Positions 19,009 to 27,595 of a DNA stretch of 64,000 nucleotides are shown here, piece after piece (position 1 is the stretch's first letter; each line of letters begins with the position of its first letter). The translations under genes were made by a program, and so were the position numbers. This DNA comes from Lederbergia panacisoli (GTDB taxonomy: Bacteria; Bacillota; Bacilli; Bacillales; Bacillaceae_C), in the NCBI RefSeq assembly GCF_024626525.1, contig NZ_JANJGU010000014.1, positions 1 through 64,000 of the forward strand. Reading direction: 5' to 3'. The notes under the pieces were generated by a model. The model was not told the DNA's origin. It searched no databases and worked only from the letters and a program-made list of their open reading frames with translations.

Positions 19009-21393
19009 TTGTCGTTCAGCATTAAAAAAGCCGCTGTTTTAGGCTCAGGAGTCATGGGCTCAGGAATTGCAGCTCACCTTGCAAATGTTGGTATTCCCGT
19101 ATTATTGCTTGATATCGTTCCTAAAGAATTAACAAAGGAAGAATTGGCTAAAGGACTGTCATTGAAGGACAAGGAAGTTCGGAATCGTATGTCAAACTCA
19201 GCGCTTGCAAAACTGTTGAAACAAAAGCCTGCACCTCTTACTCATAAAGATCGCCTATCGTATATCAGCACAGGCAACCTTGAAGATGATGTAGAAAAAT
19301 TATCAGAAGCCGACTGGATTATTGAAGTAGTGGTCGAGAACCTTGATGTAAAAAAGAAAGTGTTTGAACAAGTGGACAAATATAGAAAGGAAGGCTCGAT
19401 TGTTAGTTCCAATACATCAGGAATATCTGTTGAGGCGATGGCTGAAGGCCGTTCCAATGATTTTCAGAAACACTTTTTAGGGACGCACTTTTTTAACCCG
19501 CCACGCTATTTGAAATTACTTGAAATCATCCCGACTAAAAGAACAGATAATGATGTATTAGCTTTCATGCAGCAATTTAGCGAAGATGTTTTAGGAAAAG
19601 GTGTAGTCATCGCGAAGGATACTCCGAATTTCATTGCAAACCGGATCGGGACGTACGGCCTGCTTGTCACGGTTAGGGAGTTGCTAAAAGGCGGATTCAG
19701 TATTGGCGAGGTCGATTCGATTACAGGGACATTGATCGGACGCCCGAAAAGTGCCACTTTCCGGACATTGGATGTTGTCGGACTCGACACATTCATTCAT
19801 GTTGCGAATAATGTTTACGAACAAGTTGAAGGTGACGAAAAACAAGTATTCGAAGTACCAGAATTCATGAATAAGATGCTTGAAAATGATTGGCTAGGAA
19901 GTAAATCAGGCCAAGGGTTTTATTTGAAGCAAGGAAAAGACATATTGGAATTAAATCCAGCGACATTTCAGTATGAACCTAGAAAAAGCTTAAAGACACC
20001 AGGGATTGAAATGGCAAAACAAGCAAAAGGAACAGCTCAAAAAATGAAAGCGCTTGTATACTCAGAGGATAAAGCAGGAAAACTCCTTTGGGATATTATG
20101 GCCCCAGTCCTTGCGATTTCAGCACGGCTTTTAGGTGAAATTGCTGACTCCATTGTATCGATTGATCATGCGATGAAATGGGGGTTTGGCTGGAGATTAG
20201 GTCCTTTTGAAACATGGGATGCGATTGGTGTTGAAAAATCAGTTCGGATAATGGAGGAACAGGGGATTCAAGTTCCTATTTGGGTTAAGGAAATGCTGGA
20301 TGCAGGCCACACTTCATTTTATAAGGACATTGACGGACGCAAGCTTTATTTTTCAAACGGAGAATATAAAGAAATCGTCAAAAATCCGAAAGAAATTGAT
20401 TTGAAAGTATTAAAAAAGGAAGGGAAAGTACTTAAGAGGAATAGCGGTGCTAATTTAATTGACTTGGGAGACGGTGTTCTTTTACTAGAGTTCCAATCGC
20501 CAAATAATGCCATTGGCTTTGATATTATCCAAATGATCAATTTTGCGATTGATGAAGTGGAAAGGAATTATAAAGGTCTTGTCATCGGAAACCAAGGAAA
20601 GAACTTTTGCGTCGGTGCGAATATAGCAATGATCCTGATGGCTGCCCAAGACGATGATATTTTTGAAATCGACATGGTCGTACGCCAATTCCAGCAGGCG
20701 ATGATGAAAATTAAATATAGTAAGAAACCTGTTGTAGCAGCACCTTTTGGAATGACACTCGGTGGCGGTGCGGAAGTTTGTCTGCCTTGTACACATATAC
20801 AAGCGTCGATGGAAACGTATATAGGACTTGTTGAAACTGGGGTAGGACTTATTCCAGGCGGGGGAGGAAACAAGGAGCTATATTTGAAGCTTCTTAATGA
20901 AATGCCAGAGGGAATGGAAATTGATTTACAAAAAGTGGCTAATCGTGTGTTTGAAACGATTGCGATGGCGAAAGTATCTACTTCTGGAGAAGAAGGAAGG
21001 GAAAATCATTTTCTGAATGATCAAGACGGCATTAGTGTTAATGGGGATCATCAGCTATATGATGCAAAACAAGCGGTCATTAGTTTACATGATCAAGGAT
21101 ATCTCCCACCTGCGAGGCTGAAAATCCCGGTTACTGGAGAAACAGGCTATGCTGCTCTTCTACTTGGAGCGGAAGCGATGCATCTATCCGGTTATGTATC
21201 CGATCACGATATGAAAATTGCTAAAAAACTTGCTTATGTCATCGCGGGAGGAAATCTCCCTTATGGGACGGAAGTGGATGAACAATATTTACTAGATTTG
21301 GAGCGCCAAGCATTTTTAAGTTTAATAGCAGAGCCGAAATCACAACAACGTATGCAGCATATGCTTGTTAAAGGAAAACCACTAAGAAACTAG
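19009..21393 (+). CDS. fadN: 3-hydroxyacyl-CoA dehydrogenase / enoyl-CoA hydratase FadN
   Basis: A 794-residue bifunctional beta-oxidation enzyme. An N-terminal Rossmann NAD-binding domain (AVLGSGVMGSGIA at about 9-21) is followed by the dehydrogenase C-terminal domains with FFNPPRYLKLLE. A crotonase-type hydratase domain occupies about 490-700, with the oxyanion segments NQGKNFCVGANIAM and GMTLGGGAEVCL. The start is placed at TTG 19009 after AGAGGGGGAG; an upstream ATG at 18970 lies inside the FadR operator. It is the first gene of fadN-fadA-fadE and supplies the hydratase and dehydrogenase steps of fatty-acid degradation. Confidence 0.92.
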   Translation: MSFSIKKAAVLGSGVMGSGIAAHLANVGIPVLLLDIVPKELTKEELAKGLSLKDKEVRNRMSNSALAKLLKQKPAPLTHKDRLSYISTGNLEDDVEKLSEADWIIEVVVENLDVKKKVFEQVDKYRKEGSIVSSNTSGISVEAMAEGRSNDFQKHFLGTHFFNPPRYLKLLEIIPTKRTDNDVLAFMQQFSEDVLGKGVVIAKDTPNFIANRIGTYGLLVTVRELLKGGFSIGEVDSITGTLIGRPKSATFRTLDVVGLDTFIHVANNVYEQVEGDEKQVFEVPEFMNKMLENDWLGSKSGQGFYLKQGKDILELNPATFQYEPRKSLKTPGIEMAKQAKGTAQKMKALVYSEDKAGKLLWDIMAPVLAISARLLGEIADSIVSIDHAMKWGFGWRLGPFETWDAIGVEKSVRIMEEQGIQVPIWVKEMLDAGHTSFYKDIDGRKLYFSNGEYKEIVKNPKEIDLKVLKKEGKVLKRNSGANLIDLGDGVLLLEFQSPNNAIGFDIIQMINFAIDEVERNYKGLVIGNQGKNFCVGANIAMILMAAQDDDIFEIDMVVRQFQQAMMKIKYSKKPVVAAPFGMTLGGGAEVCLPCTHIQASMETYIGLVETGVGLIPGGGGNKELYLKLLNEMPEGMEIDLQKVANRVFETIAMAKVSTSGEEGRENHFLNDQDGISVNGDHQLYDAKQAVISLHDQGYLPPARLKIPVTGETGYAALLLGAEAMHLSGYVSDHDMKIAKKLAYVIAGGNLPYGTEVDEQYLLDLERQAFLSLIAEPKSQQRMQHMLVKGKPLRN

Positions 21394-21403
21394 GGGGGAT
21401 ACC

Positions 21404-22576
21404 ATGCGAGAAGCAGTAATAGTAGCTGGAGCAAGGACACCTGTTGGCAGAGCAAAAAAAGGAACACTTGCCCATATGCGACCAGATGATTTAGGGGCGA
21501 TTGCCGTTAAGGAAACATTGAAACGTGCGGGCAATTATGAAGGAAATATTGATGATTTAATCATTGGCTGTGCCATGCCCGAGGCGGAGCAAGGAATGAA
21601 TATGGCGAGGTATATTGGAGTGCTTGCGGGACTTCCTAATACAGTGCCGGCGATTACGATCAATCGTTATTGCTCTTCCGGCTTGCAGTCGATTGCGTAT
21701 GCAGCCGAAAGAATTATGCTAGGGAATGCGGATACGATTATTGCAGGTGGTGCTGAGTCTATGAGTCTTGTGCCGATGATGGGCCATGTCGTTAGGCCAA
21801 ACGTCAAAATTGCTGAAAGTATGCCGGAATATTATATGGGAATGGGGCACACAGCAGAGGAAGTGGCACGAAGATTTCATATTTCACGTGAAGATCAAGA
21901 TGCCTTTGCAGTCAGGAGTCATCAAAAAGCAGCAGCTGCTGTTTCGGAAGGGAGATTTGATGAAGAAATCGTCCCCGTAAATGTTGTATCTCGCTCTGTC
22001 GTAGATAACAAATTAGTGGAAAAAAACATTGAATTTGCGATGGATGAAGGTGTCCGTCCTAACACAAATATGGAAGTTCTATCAACACTTCGCCCAGCTT
22101 TTTCAGTAAGTGGTACGGTCACTGCAGGGAATGCTTCACAAACAAGTGATGGAGCTGCGGCGGTTATGGTTATGGATCGTGAAAAGGCAAGTTCGCTAGG
22201 GTTGACACCGATGGTTAAATTCAGATCGTTTGCGGTAGCGGGGGTTGCTCCTGAAATTATGGGAGTAGGGCCTGTCGAAGCTGTTCCGAAGGCATTGAAA
22301 ATGGCGGGACTTGAACTTTCGGATATTGGCCTTTTTGAATTAAATGAAGCCTTTGCCTCTCAATCGATCCAAGTCATCAGACAGTTAGGATTAAATGAAG
22401 AGATTGTCAACGTAAATGGTGGAGCAATTGCACTTGGGCACCCACTAGGCTGTACAGGAACGAAATTAACACTCACACTTGCTCATGAAATGAAACGTAG
22501 AAATGTCCAATTTGGAGTAGTGACGATGTGTATCGGTGGAGGAATGGGAGCGGCTGGAGTATTTGAGTTGATTTAA
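21404..22576 (+). CDS. fadA: Acetyl-CoA acyltransferase (3-ketoacyl-CoA thiolase) FadA
   Basis: A 390-residue thiolase. The nucleophilic Cys90 lies in CSSGLQS, His346 in GHPLGCTG, and the second catalytic Cys376 in CIGGGMGAAG. It cleaves 3-ketoacyl-CoA with CoA to release acetyl-CoA. It begins 10 bp after fadN with a GGGGG ribosome site and is 17 bp before fadE, so the three genes form one operon under the FadR box. Confidence 0.93.
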   Translation: MREAVIVAGARTPVGRAKKGTLAHMRPDDLGAIAVKETLKRAGNYEGNIDDLIIGCAMPEAEQGMNMARYIGVLAGLPNTVPAITINRYCSSGLQSIAYAAERIMLGNADTIIAGGAESMSLVPMMGHVVRPNVKIAESMPEYYMGMGHTAEEVARRFHISREDQDAFAVRSHQKAAAAVSEGRFDEEIVPVNVVSRSVVDNKLVEKNIEFAMDEGVRPNTNMEVLSTLRPAFSVSGTVTAGNASQTSDGAAAVMVMDREKASSLGLTPMVKFRSFAVAGVAPEIMGVGPVEAVPKALKMAGLELSDIGLFELNEAFASQSIQVIRQLGLNEEIVNVNGGAIALGHPLGCTGTKLTLTLAHEMKRRNVQFGVVTMCIGGGMGAAGVFELI

Positions 22577-22593
22577 TTATACAGGGAGGGAAA

Positions 22594-24381
22594 ATGATGG
22601 ATAGTAAAACGGAAAAACTGATAAAAGGCGGCGCTTTTTTAATCGAAGATATCTCTGCTGACCAAATTTTCACACCAGAAGATTATACAGATGAACATAA
22701 AATGATTTACAAAACGAGTGAAGATTTCGTCGTAAACGAGGTTTTACCTTTAGTCGAAAAATTGGAAAATCAAGAATTTGAACATTCCGTTTCGCTGCTT
22801 AAACAAGCTGGAGAACTTGGGCTGCTCGGGGCTGATGTTCCCGAGGAATACGGAGGATTGGCACTTGATAAAGTGAGTTCTTCCCTTATTTCCGAGGCAA
22901 TGTCTAGAGCCGGAGGATTCTCGATTTCTCATGGGGCACACGTTGGAATAGGCTCTCTTCCAATTGTTCTCTTTGGAAATGAGGCCCAAAAGGAAAAATA
23001 TTTACCTGCACTTGCTACAGGTGAAAAGTTGGCGGCTTATGCGTTGACGGAGCCGGGATCGGGTTCGGATGCACTTGGAGCAAAAACGACCGCTAAATTA
23101 AATGAAGCTGGGACACATTATCTTTTAAATGGAGAAAAGCAGTGGATTACGAACTCCGCTTTTGCCGATGTATTTATCGTATATGCGAAAATCGATGGTG
23201 AACAGTTTTCCGCCTTTATTGTGGAGCGGGAATTCCCTGGAGTTTCGACTGGTGCTGAAGAAAAGAAAATGGGTATCAAAAGTTCATCGACACGAACATT
23301 GATTTTAGAAGATGCAGAGGTTCCTGTTGAAAACTTGCTTGGTGAAGCCGGAAAAGGGCATCGAATTGCATTCAATATTTTAAATATTGGTCGTTATAAA
23401 CTTGGGGTCGGGGCAGTAGGTGGTTCAAAGCGAGCGTTTGAAATCACAATTCAATATGCAAATCAACGGAAACAATTTAAAACACCAATATCACAGTTTA
23501 ATTTAACGAAAGAAAAATTCGGAACACTTGGTGCAGAACTGTATGCAGCGGAAAGTTCTGTCTATCGGACGGTAGGATTGTTTGAGGATCGCATGAGTCA
23601 ATTGACGGAAGAACAAATTAAGAATGGTGCCGATGTAGCGAGCTCGATTGCGGAATATGCCATTGAATGTTCATTAAATAAGGTTTTTGCATCGGAAGTT
23701 CTTGACCATGTTGTGGATGAAGGGGTCCAAATTCATGGCGGCTATGGTTATATGCAAGAATATGAGATAGAAAGAGCATTTCGTGATTCACGCATTAATC
23801 GCATTTTTGAAGGGACGAATGAAATAAATCGATTGCTCGTACCTGGGACCTTTTTGCGAAAAGCTTTCAAGGGTGAGCTTCCATTACTGGAAAAAGCCCA
23901 AACCTTGCAGGAAGAATTGATGATGCTGATGCCGGAGGAACCTGGAGATGCTCCGCTTGAACAAGAAAAGTATTTAGTTAAAGGGACGAAAAAAGTGGCA
24001 CTAATGATTGCGGGGCTTGCCGCTCAAAAATACGGTCAGGCGTTGGAGAAGGAGCAAGAAATTTTAGCAAAATTGGCTGATGTTGTTTCTTACGCATATG
24101 CGATGGAATCCACCGTTCTTCGGACTGAAAAGGCGATTGATAAAGTCGGACTTGAAACAAGTACACAAAAACTTCTTTATACTCAAATTTTCTGTCAAGA
24201 CTCTATCGTAAAAGTTGAACAGCTTGCAAGGGAAAGCCTTGCCGCGATTGAAGAAGGTGACATGTTCAGGATGATGAACTCGGCTTTGAGAAAGTTGATT
24301 CGTCATACACCAATTAATGTCATCGCCAAAAAGCGGGAAGCCGCCGAAAAATTGATTGATGCTGAGCGTTTTGTTGTATAA
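22594..24381 (+). CDS. fadE: Acyl-CoA dehydrogenase FadE
   Basis: A 595-residue flavoprotein acyl-CoA dehydrogenase, longer than the short-chain type because of a C-terminal extension (about 420-595), as in very-long-chain enzymes and B. subtilis FadE. Visible motifs are the flavin/substrate segment YALTEPGSGSDA, QIHGGYGYMQEYEIER with the probable catalytic glutamate, and RIFEGTNEINR. GGGAGGG precedes a tandem ATG ATG start. It performs the first oxidation of each beta-oxidation cycle. Confidence 0.93.
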   Translation: MMDSKTEKLIKGGAFLIEDISADQIFTPEDYTDEHKMIYKTSEDFVVNEVLPLVEKLENQEFEHSVSLLKQAGELGLLGADVPEEYGGLALDKVSSSLISEAMSRAGGFSISHGAHVGIGSLPIVLFGNEAQKEKYLPALATGEKLAAYALTEPGSGSDALGAKTTAKLNEAGTHYLLNGEKQWITNSAFADVFIVYAKIDGEQFSAFIVEREFPGVSTGAEEKKMGIKSSSTRTLILEDAEVPVENLLGEAGKGHRIAFNILNIGRYKLGVGAVGGSKRAFEITIQYANQRKQFKTPISQFNLTKEKFGTLGAELYAAESSVYRTVGLFEDRMSQLTEEQIKNGADVASSIAEYAIECSLNKVFASEVLDHVVDEGVQIHGGYGYMQEYEIERAFRDSRINRIFEGTNEINRLLVPGTFLRKAFKGELPLLEKAQTLQEELMMLMPEEPGDAPLEQEKYLVKGTKKVALMIAGLAAQKYGQALEKEQEILAKLADVVSYAYAMESTVLRTEKAIDKVGLETSTQKLLYTQIFCQDSIVKVEQLARESLAAIEEGDMFRMMNSALRKLIRHTPINVIAKKREAAEKLIDAERFVV

Positions 24382-24399
24382 ATTGTGATATAAATGAAG

Positions 24400-24427
24400 G
24401 AGCATCGGAAAATATCGATGCTCTTTT
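24400..24427 (+). terminator. Terminator of the fadNAE operon
   Basis: Stem GAGCATCG/CGATGCTC with an 8-nt loop, followed by TTTT. Confidence 0.85.
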
Positions 24428-24483
24428 ACATTGTAATCATTTTTATGTTACAATCAATATAATGAATTGTTGGAGGGATGTAA

Positions 24484-24843
24484 TTGGTTTTAAGCTTTTA
24501 TTGTTATCCAAAATGCGGTACTTGCCGTAAAGCTAAAAAATGGTTGGAGGATCATCAAATTGAATATAATGAAATTCATATTGTTGAAAATACTCCAACA
24601 AGTGAGGAAATTGAGAAAATCTATAAAAACAGTCATTTCGAACTAAAGAAATTTTTCAATACAAGTGGAATGAAATATCGTGAGCTTGGCTTGAAAGATA
24701 AAATAGGAATCTTGACTGAAAATGAACTATTTGACATCCTTGCCAGTGATGGCATGCTTATAAAGCGTCCACTCGTTACGGATGGACATAAAGTAACTCT
24801 CGGTTTTAAAGAAGAAGAATTTGAAAAGACTTGGAATGATTGA
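24484..24843 (+). CDS. yusI: ArsC/Spx-family protein YusI
   Basis: A 119-residue protein of the arsenate reductase/Spx family. The N-terminal redox motif CGTCRKAKKWL starts at Cys11, and the family element LLVTDGHKV-like segment appears as RPLVTDGHKVTLGF near 98-111. The start is TTG 24484 after GGAGGGATG; no ATG is available in frame. It lies between fadE and gcvH, the same place as yusI in B. subtilis. Arsenate reduction is not implied; the role is unknown. Confidence 0.88.
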   Translation: MVLSFYCYPKCGTCRKAKKWLEDHQIEYNEIHIVENTPTSEEIEKIYKNSHFELKKFFNTSGMKYRELGLKDKIGILTENELFDILASDGMLIKRPLVTDGHKVTLGFKEEEFEKTWND

Positions 24844-24906
24844 TTTCTTGATTTAGTCCAAGCATTTTTGTACATTAATAATAGATAAAATCATGGAGGG
24901 ATCTAG

Positions 24907-25290
24907 ATGAATACACCAAAAGAATTGCGCTATTCAGAAGAACATGAGTGGGTAAAAGAAGAAGATGGAAAAATCCGTATTGGCATCACTGATTTTGCTC
25001 AATCGGAGTTAGGAGATATCGTTTTTGTCGAGCTTCCAGAAGTTGGCGATGATGTAACAGCGGACGAGCCATTCGGAAGCGTAGAATCAGTAAAAACTGT
25101 TTCCGAACTTTACGCACCACTTAGCGGAAAAGTTGTTGCTGTGAACGAAGATCTTGACGACAGCCCAGAATTCGTAAACGAATCCCCATATGAAAAAGCT
25201 TGGATGATCGTAATCGAACCATCCGATTTAAGCGAAATGGACAATCTAATGTCCGCAGATGATTATCTAAAAATGACTAGTGAAGAATAA
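24907..25290 (+). CDS. gcvH: Glycine cleavage system H protein
   Basis: A 127-residue lipoyl carrier protein. The lipoylated lysine is Lys63 in [11 protein letters not shown]. It shuttles the aminomethyl group between the P and T proteins of glycine cleavage. In Firmicutes it is also a donor of octanoyl/lipoyl groups to other enzymes, which fits its isolation from gcvP and gcvT. GGAGGG lies 7 bp before the ATG, and a terminator hairpin follows. Confidence 0.96.
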   Translation: MNTPKELRYSEEHEWVKEEDGKIRIGITDFAQSELGDIVFVELPEVGDDVTADEPFGSVESVKTVSELYAPLSGKVVAVNEDLDDSPEFVNESPYEKAWMIVIEPSDLSEMDNLMSADDYLKMTSEE

Positions 25291-25334
25291 AAAGATACAC
25301 CTACACCTTGGCCGTGATGCTGAGGTGTATTTTT
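25290..25334 (+). terminator. Terminator after gcvH
   Basis: Stem ATACACCT/AGGTGTAT with a T-run (ATTTTTA) on the plus strand. Confidence 0.82.
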
Positions 25335-25382
25335 ATGTGCCTTGAATAAAGGGGTCAAGTTTCATACAATTGAGATAATTGT

Positions 25383-26315
25383 GTGCGAAAGGAAGTGGAA
25401 AGAAAAATTAAACAAAGAATTGAAAGCAGAGAGTTAAAAATGTATAGGAGCTTAAAAAGTAGGTCGGTGTTATCAACAGATGATGCAGCACATCTTGCTA
25501 GACTTGAAAAAGGGTACAAGGGGGAATTATTGTTTGACGAACGCCTTGGAAAAATATCAAATAATTGGCTCGTTCTAAATGACCTTCAATTAGAAAGCAA
25601 CAACAATGACTTCCAAATCGATTCGCTTTTAATAGCTCATAGACCAGCAATATTATTTGAGATAAAAAATTATGGAGGTGACTATTATATTGAAGGTGAT
25701 AAATGGTTTTACAGCAACGGTTCAGATATACAGAATCCAGTGTCCCAGCTGGAAAGAAGTGAAATTTTACTTCGGCGATTGCTTCGAGACATGGGGTACA
25801 ATATCCCCGTTGAATCCTATCTCGTTTTCATCAACCCCGAATTCCACTTATACAACGCCCCAAGAAATCTACCTATAATATATCCAACCCAACTAAATCG
25901 ATTTTTCGATAAGCTGAGTAAAATGCAAACAAATGTAAGTGAGAGTCATATGAAGTTGGCCCGAAAAATTATATCCCAGCATAAAAAAGATTTCCCTCTT
26001 AAAAATGTACCAAAATATAGCTACGCGAAGATTCGGAAAGGGGTAATGTGTGCTAGTTGTTGTTCTTTTAATGTCGTAAGTAATAGATCCTTCGTAGTAT
26101 GCAAAGATTGTGGAAGTTTTGAAAAAACTGAGATAGCAATTTTACGGAGTGTAGATGAGTTTAGACTTCTTTTTCCAGAAAAGAAAATTACTACAAGTAG
26201 AATTTTTGAGTGGACTAACGGAATAAAGACTACGGAAACGATTCAAAAGATTCTATTGAAAGAATTTATTCAAATTGGGAGTACGAAATCATCATATTAT
26301 GTAAAAAAAAGTTAA
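25383..26315 (+). CDS. NERD-domain protein with C-terminal zinc ribbon
   Basis: A 310-residue protein. The N-terminal basic helix (about 1-40) precedes a nuclease-related domain (about 45-160) with the PD-(D/E)xK-like residues in FQIDSLLI and FEIKNYGG. A middle helical region follows, then a CxxC...CxxC zinc ribbon (CASC near 223 and CKDC near 240). The DNA-processing role of NERD domains is inferred from fold, not established. The start is uncertain: GTG 25383, GTG 25395 or ATG 25440 are all possible and none has an ideal ribosome site. In B. subtilis this interval holds yusG and yusF, so this gene looks like a lineage-specific replacement. It is not followed by a clear terminator. Confidence 0.78.
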   Translation: MRKEVERKIKQRIESRELKMYRSLKSRSVLSTDDAAHLARLEKGYKGELLFDERLGKISNNWLVLNDLQLESNNNDFQIDSLLIAHRPAILFEIKNYGGDYYIEGDKWFYSNGSDIQNPVSQLERSEILLRRLLRDMGYNIPVESYLVFINPEFHLYNAPRNLPIIYPTQLNRFFDKLSKMQTNVSESHMKLARKIISQHKKDFPLKNVPKYSYAKIRKGVMCASCCSFNVVSNRSFVVCKDCGSFEKTEIAILRSVDEFRLLFPEKKITTSRIFEWTNGIKTTETIQKILLKEFIQIGSTKSSYYVKKS

Positions 26316-26424
26316 TGTAAAAAATCTAATTATGTTTTTACTTAAATCTCCGCACAATAGAGGGACATCCCCATTAAATCTTAAATCTAGCTCCAATTCT
26401 TGATATAAAAATTAAAATTATTGA

Positions 26425-26760
26425 TTTAGTAGATAATTTTGGGTTAATTCTCGAATAAAAGAAAAGAGCCCCTGCTTTACTCGATAATTCCGTGTTAATT
26501 CTCGAATAAAAGAAAAGAAATCCTGCTTTACTCGATAATTACGCGTTATTTCTCGAATAAAAGAAAAGAAATCCTTCTTTACTCGATAATTCCGTGTTAA
26601 TTCTCGAATAAAAGAAAAGAAATCCTGCTTTATTCGATAATTCTGGGTTAATTCTCGAATAAAAGAAAAGAAATCCTGCTTTACTCGATAATTCCGTGTT
26701 AATTATTGAATAAAACAAAAAGACCCTACTTTACTCGATAATCCGGAAATAATTCTAGAT
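26425..26760. repeat. 51-bp tandem repeat array, about 7 copies
   Basis: Units recur with the guanine of CTCGATAATT at 26483, 26534, 26585, 26636, 26687 and 26737, with a degenerate first copy near 26432. Spacing is exactly 51 bp except for a last step of 50. Each unit contains TCGATAATT, a short loop and AATTCTCGA (a near-perfect inverted repeat), then an A-rich AAAGAAAAGAAATCC segment. The array occupies most of the 620-bp gene-free gap between the NERD gene and yusE. Confidence 0.95.
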
Positions 26761-26939
26761 GGAAAAATTTAAACTGCTGGAATAGTCGAGAAAGCAGCAT
26801 CGAATCTCGGGGAGAAGAAATATTATAACAATTAAGTTAATCTAGTTGTTGAAATTAATTTAAACAATATTTAGTATTGAATGTAATAATCAATAGAGAT
26901 ATCCAAAAATGAATATCCTAAAAAAGGATGAATTTTTTC

Positions 26940-27248
26940 ATGAAAGAATTAACAAAAAATGATATTGTACGAGCAAGCAGCCAGCCCAACACAACCATAC
27001 TTTATTTCTACACCCCACTCTGCGGTACGTGTCAAGTGGCGGGCAAAATGCTTGAAATCGTAGAGCAAATATTTCCAGATATAGCTTTTGGCAAAACCGA
27101 CTTAAATTATGTTCCTGAAATGGCTGAAATGTTTTCAATTGAAAGTGTTCCTTGTTTGTTAATCATAAAGGCTGGCGAGGTTCAAGAAAAAATTTATGCT
27201 TTTCATTCGGTGCCATATTTGCATGAACTTATTTCAAAATACAGCTAA
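26940..27248 (+). CDS. yusE: Thioredoxin-like protein YusE
   Basis: A 102-residue thioredoxin-fold protein with redox motif CGTC in YTPLCGTCQVAGKML and the cis-proline segment SVPCLLII. It has no signal sequence, so it is cytoplasmic. ATG 26940 is 12 bases after AAAAAGG; an earlier ATG at 26928 overlaps that site. Position before the methionine transport genes matches yusE of B. subtilis. Substrates are unknown. Confidence 0.82.
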   Translation: MKELTKNDIVRASSQPNTTILYFYTPLCGTCQVAGKMLEIVEQIFPDIAFGKTDLNYVPEMAEMFSIESVPCLLIIKAGEVQEKIYAFHSVPYLHELISKYS

Positions 27249-27370
27249 TATCCGAGACTATTAACAAAAAGTCTTCGACATATTTCCTAGGCAATTTTTC
27301 GTATTTCCCTGTTGACGCTTTAATAAGTCTATGATAATATGACTTTCATACCTTACAACTTCATATCTTT

Positions 27371-27541
27371 TAACTCTTATCAAGAGAGGTGGAGGGATGT
27401 GCCCTATGAAGCCCGGCAACCGTCACGTAAGTGAAATGGTGCCAATTCACACAAAGCTTAATTGCTTTGAAAGATGAGGGGAAGGATTTTAAAATTTATT
27501 TATGCCTTTCTGCTCATTTTTGCAGAAAGGTATTTTTATTT
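27371..27541 (+). promoter_or_regulatory. SAM-I (S-box) riboswitch with terminator
   Basis: The S-box core is clear: CTCTTATCAAGAGAGGTGG, GGGATGTGCCCTATGAAGCC, CGGCAACC, and the closing strand GATGAGGGG that can pair with CTCTTATC. An intrinsic terminator follows, with stem CCTTTCTGC/GCAGAAAGG (27505-27530) and a T-run. With SAM bound, the terminator should form and shut off the downstream oxidase-metQ unit; when methionine is scarce the genes are read through. The leader occupies almost all of the 347-bp gap after yusE. Confidence 0.95.
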
Positions 27542-27595
27542 TAAAAAGAAGCCTTCTCCGAACGAAAAAACACTATACAGCGAGGTGAGAAAATC

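Noticed and set aside
20485-20873. Antisense frames inside the hydratase part of fadN.
   Set aside because: They are shadows of a conserved coding region without starts or ribosome sites.
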